Below are positions 26,701 through 32,700 of a DNA stretch of 64,000 nt, one piece after another (positions within the stretch are counted from its first letter, which is position 1; every line of letters starts with the position of its first letter). The notes under the pieces are model-generated. The model saw nothing but the letters and a program-made list of their open reading frames with translations, ran no database searches and was not told the DNA's origin. The translations under genes and the position numbers were made by a program. The DNA lies in assembly GCA_032622095.1 (NCBI GenBank), contig CP136061.1, positions 262,542,077 to 262,606,076 on the forward strand, in the 5' to 3' direction. This stretch comes from Siphonodentalium dalli. Lineage: Eukaryota > Mollusca > Scaphopoda > Gadilida > Siphonodentaliidae.

Positions 26701-29700
26701 ACTAGAGTTCCAAGACATTCTTCAGCATAATAAATAGAGAATGTCTTGTCATCGACTATGATAAATAGAGAATGTCTTGTCATCGACTATAATAAATAGA
26801 GAATGTCTTGTCATCGACTATGCGGGTATAATAAATAGAGGATGTCTTGTCATCGACTATAATAAATAGAGAATGTCTTGTCATCGACTATAATAAATAG
26901 AGAATGTCTTGTCATCGACTATAATAAATAGAGAATGTCTTGTCATCGACTATGCGGGTATAATAAATAGAGAATGTCTTGTCATCGACTATGCGGGTAT
27001 AATAAATAGAGAATGTCTTGTCGTCGACTATGCGGGTATAATAAATAGAGAATATCTTGTCATCGACTATGCGGGTATAATAAATAGAGAATGTCTTGTC
27101 ATCGACTATGCGGGTATAATAAATAGAGAATGTCTTGTCATCGACTATGCGGGTATAATAAATAGAGAATGTCTTGTCATCGACTATAATAAATAGAGAA
27201 TGTCTTGTCATCGACTATAATAAATAGAGAATGTCTTGTCATCGACTATGCGGGTATAATAAATAGAGAATGTCTTGTCATCGACTATGCGGGTATAATA
27301 AATAGAGAATGTCTTGTCATCGACTATGCGGGTATAATAAATAGAGAATGTCTTGTCATCGACTATGCGGGTATAATAAATAGAGAATGTCTTGTCGTCG
27401 ACTATGCGGGTATAATAAATAGAGAATGTCTTGTCATCGACTATGCGGGTATAATAAATAGAAAATGTCTTGTCATCGACTATGCGGGTATAATAAATAG
27501 AGAATGTCTTGTCATCGACTATGCGGGTATAATAAATAGAGAATGTCTTGTCATCGACTATGCAGGTATGATAAATAGAGAATGTCTTGTCATCGACTAT
27601 GCGGGTATAATAAATAGAGAATGTCTTGTCATCGACTATGCGGGTATAATAAATAGAGAATGTCTTGTCATCGACTATGCGGGTATAATAAATAGAGAAT
27701 GTCTTGTCATCGACTATGCGGGTATAATAAATAGAGAATGTCTTGTCATCGACTATGCGGGTATAATAAATAGAGAATGTCTTGTCATCGACTATGCGGG
27801 TATAATAAACAGAGAATGTCTTGTCATCGACTATGCGGGTATGATAAATAGAGAATGTCTTGTCATCGACTATGCAGGTATAATAAATAGAGAATGTCTT
27901 GTCATCGACTATGCGGGTATAATAAATAGAGAATGTCTTGTCATCGACTATGCGGGTATAATAAATAGAGAATGTCTTGTCATCGACTATGCGGGCATAA
28001 TAAATAGAGAATGTCTTGTCATCGACTATGCGGGCATAATAAATAGAGAATGTCTTGTCATCGACTTTGCGGGCATAATAAATAGAGAATGTCTTGTCAT
28101 CGACTATGCGGGCATAATAAATAGAGAATGTCTTGTCATCGACTATGCGGGTATAATAAACAGAGAATGTCTTGTCATCGACTATGCGGGTATAATAAAT
28201 AGAGAATGTCTTGTCATCGACTATGCGGGTATAATAAACAGAGAATGTCTTGTCATCGACTTTGCGGGTATAATAAATATAGAATGTCTTGTCATCGACT
28301 ATGCGGGTATAATAAACAGAGAATGTCTTGTCGTCGACTATGCGGGTATAATAAATAGAGAATGTCTTGTCATCGACTATGCGGGTATAATAAATAGAGA
28401 ATGTCTTGTCATCGACTATGCGGGTATAATAAATAGAGAATGTCTTGTCATCGACTATGCGGGTATAATAAATAGAGAATGTCTTGTCATCGACTATGCG
28501 GGTATAATAAATAGAGAATGTCTTGTCATCGACTATGCGGGTATAATAAATAGAGAATGTCTTGTCATCGACTATGCGGGTATAATAAATAGAGAATGTC
28601 TTGTCATCGACTATGCGGGTATAATAAATAGAGAATGTCTTGTCATCGACTATGCGGGTATGATAAATAGAGAATGTCTTGTCATCGACTATGCGGGTAT
28701 AATAAATAGAGAATGTCTTGTCATCGACTATGCAGGTATAATAAATAGAGAATGTCTTGTCATCGACTATGCGGGTATAATAAATAGAGAATGTCTTGTC
28801 ATCGACTATGCGGGTATAATAAATAGAGAATGTCTTGTCATCGACTATGCGGGTATAATAAATAGAGAATGTCTTGTCATCGACTATGCGGGCATAATAA
28901 ATAGAGAATGTCTTGTCATCGACTATGCGGGTATAATAAATAGAGAATGTCTTGTCATCGACTATGCGGGTATGATAAATAGAGAATGTCTTGTCATCGA
29001 CTATGCGGGTATAATAAATAGAGAATGTCTTGTCATCGACTATGCGGGTATAATAAATAGAGAATGTCTTGTCATCGACTTTGCGGGTATAATAAATAGA
29101 GAATGTCTTGTCATCGACTATGCGGGTATAATAAATAGAGAATGTCTTGTCATCGACTATGCGGGCATAATAAATAGAGAATGTCTTGTCATCGACTATG
29201 CGGGTATAATAAATAGAGAATGTCTTGTCATCGACTATGCGGGTATAATAAATAGAGAATGTCTTATCATCGACTATGCGGGTATAATAAATAGAGAATG
29301 TCTTGTCATCGACTATGCGGGTATAATAAATAGAGAATGTCTTGTCATCGACTATAATAAATAGAGAATGTCTTGTCATCGACTATGCGGGTATAATAAA
29401 TAGAGAATGTCTTATCATCGACTATGCGGGTATAATAAATAGAGAATGTCTTGTCATCGACTATGCGGGTATAATAAATAGAGAATGTCTTGTCATCGAC
29501 TATAATAAATAGAGAATGTCTTGTCATCGACTATGCGGGTATAATAAATAGAGAATGTCTTGTCATCGACTATGCGGGTATAATAAATAGAGAATGTCTT
29601 GTCATCGACTATGCGGGCATAATAAATAGAGAATGTCTTGTCATCGACTATGCGGGCATAATAAATAGAGAATGTCTTGTCATCGACTATGCGGGTATAA

Positions 29701-32700
29701 TAAATAGAGAATGTCTTGTCATCGACTATGCGGGTATAATAAATAGAGAATGTCTTGTCATCGACTATGCGGGTATAATAAATAGAGAATGTATTGTCAT
29801 CGACTATGCGGGTATAATAAATAGAGAATGTCTTGTCATCGACTATAATAAATAGAGAATGTCTTGTCATCGACTATGCGGGTATAATAAATAGAGAATG
29901 TCTTGTCATCGACTATGCGGGTATAATAAATAGAGAATGTCTTGTCATCGACTATGCGGGCATAATAAATAGAGAATGTCTTGTCATCGACTATGCGGGC
30001 ATAATAAATAGAGAATGTCTTGTCATCGACTATGCGGGTATAATAAATAGAGAATGTATTGTCATCGACTATGCGGGTATAATAAATAGATGTCTTGTCA
30101 TCGACTATGCAGGTATAATAAATAGAGAATGTCTTGTCATCGACTATACGGGTATAATAAATAGAGAATGTCTTGTCATCGACTATGCGGGTATAATAAA
30201 TAGAGAATGTCTTATCATCGACTATGCGGGCATAATAAATAGAGAATGTCTTGTCATCGACTATGCGGGTATAATAAATAGATGTCTTGTCATCGACTAT
30301 GCGGGTATAATAAATAGAGAATGTCTTGTCATCGACTATGCGGGTATAATAAATAGAGAATGTCTTGTCATCGACTATGCGGGCATAATAAATAGAGAAT
30401 GTCTTGTCATCGACTATGCGGGCATAATAAATAGAGAATGTCTTGTCATCGACTATGCGGGTATAATAAATAGAGAATGTCTTGTCATCGACTTTGCGGG
30501 TATAATAAATAGAGAATGTCTTGTCATCGACTATGCGGGTATAATAAATAGAGAATGTCTTGTCATCGACTATGCGGGTATAATAAATAGAGAATGTCTT
30601 GTCATCGACTATGCGGGTATAATAAATAGAGAATGTCTTGTCATCGACTTTGCGGGTATAATAAATAGAGAATGTCTTGTCATCGACTATGCGGGTATAA
30701 TAAATAGAGAATGTCTTGTCATCGACTATGCGGGTATAATAAATAGAGAATGTCTTATCATCGACTATGCGGGTATAATAAATAGAGAATGTCTTGTCAT
30801 CGACTATGCGGGTATAATAAATAGAGAATGTCTTGTCATCGACTATGCAGGTATAATAAATAGAGAATGTCTTGTCATCGACTATGCGGGTATAATAAAT
30901 AGAGAATGTCTTGTCATCGACTATGCGGGTATAATAAATAGAGAATGTCTTGTCATCGACTTTGCGGGTATAATAGAGAATGTCTTGTCATCGACTATGC
31001 GGGTATAATAAATAGAGAATGTCTTGTCATCGACTATGCGGGTATAATAAATAGAGAATGTCTTGCCGTTGACTATGCGGGTATAATAAATAGAGAATGT
31101 CTTGCCGTTGACTATGCGGGTATAGTGTGTTCGCGTCATGAACCAAACCCACCCCACTGCTCCAAGCCATGCTCTATTTATTAAATAATATATACTTGTG
31201 CCTTACTTGGCTACTATTGTCTATGTTTGCAGGATTTTCATATTTTCATTTATTTATTTTTGGCAGGGTATTGATCCTCTCGAGATTTACCTGTGAAGCT
31301 GATTAACTAAGTCATTTTAAGTACTAACCCATATTAGGACATAACAAACATGCAACATTACTATCAATTGTATACAGTAATGCTCTAATTAATCGACTTC
31401 TTAACCACAGCAGAATTATGGGTAACTTTTCAGGATTTAGACGTAAATATGGCTTGTTGCCATTCATCGTTGCCAATGAATGGCAACAAGCCATATTTCC
31501 GACTAAATCCTGAAAAGTTACCCATAATTCTGCTGTGGTTAAGAAGTCGATTAATTAGAGCATTACTGTACATGGAAGCCGCATTGTGAAATTAAGATTT
31601 AAATCTGGCAGATCAACATAAAAAAAGGGTAAAAACATAATGAGATTGTGGGTTTGAAGCCAGTAGGTTGGGTGAATAAAAACAACATTCCATTTTTTTT
31701 ATATTGGCCCTATAATATACAACACCATATCATGCAGTTTATTTTTGATACCGGTAGTGGACAGAACTTTATTATAAAATGGTTCATGCAGAAAAGAAAA
31801 CTGAATACATGCATGTTTACCTGATCAAGCAAGATTTTAATCTGAAAATTAAGTCATTTGGTCAAAGTATTCTCTATAATATTGATATATATTTTGTTAA
31901 CATTGGGTGTGAACTGTGATTTTATTATATGCTCAACAATGGATTATAGAAGAAATCGCTAACAGTTAATAATCGTTATCCACCTCTAGCAGTGGACATA
32001 TAGAAATTTACACTGTCATTGTAGCTTTGACCTTACGGACGTCTACACATAACTGAAATTCTTGAATAAATATCATCGAATTGTAAAATGTTATCGATAT
32101 ACAGTAGCAATAGTATATTTATATTATGAAGTATTATATTTTAGTGTGACCCAGTTATAATGTGTATATGCACAGCATGCGTAAATTAAAAAGAAAATCT
32201 AGTGTATTTGAGTGAATACCAAAAATTATCTCAATCGTGACTGCGACAAATGTTTATTTTTCGCTTGTGGCAATCCACTCGCGAAAAATAGACATTTGTC
32301 TCAACGACTCATGAGATAATTTCCAGGATATTCTCAAAACTGGTATATAAAATGTGACCCGCCATATCAAATCCAGTCGTAAGTCGGGATTTTTTTTCCC
32401 TGTGCCAATGCATTCTCTTATATATGAGTCGACCATAGGTCGCCTCGCATATATAAGAGAAGGCATTGGCCTGACAATTTTTTATCATTTTTTTTAAATA
32501 AATGTTTCTTACAATTTTTAGGACATAAAATAAAAAACATCCATTACCCTGCAGGGAGCCCCACACATATATAGAAGCATATAGAAGAGTGTCGTCTGCT
32601 CATGTTTGTCTGGGGCTCTGTATGGGTGAAATTATAAAATTGTTAAAGAATACAAGAAAAAATTATTAAAATTGTAAAAAATTGTTAGGCCAATGCATTC

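Noticed and set aside
27205-29379. Open frames of 719 and 723 codons on opposite strands
   Set aside because: They are translations of a 39-bp tandem repeat whose length is a multiple of three. No start context, non-repetitive part or domain supports a protein.
26728-31124. CRISPR-like array
   Set aside because: Units are contiguous and nearly identical, without unique spacers, and the context is eukaryotic.
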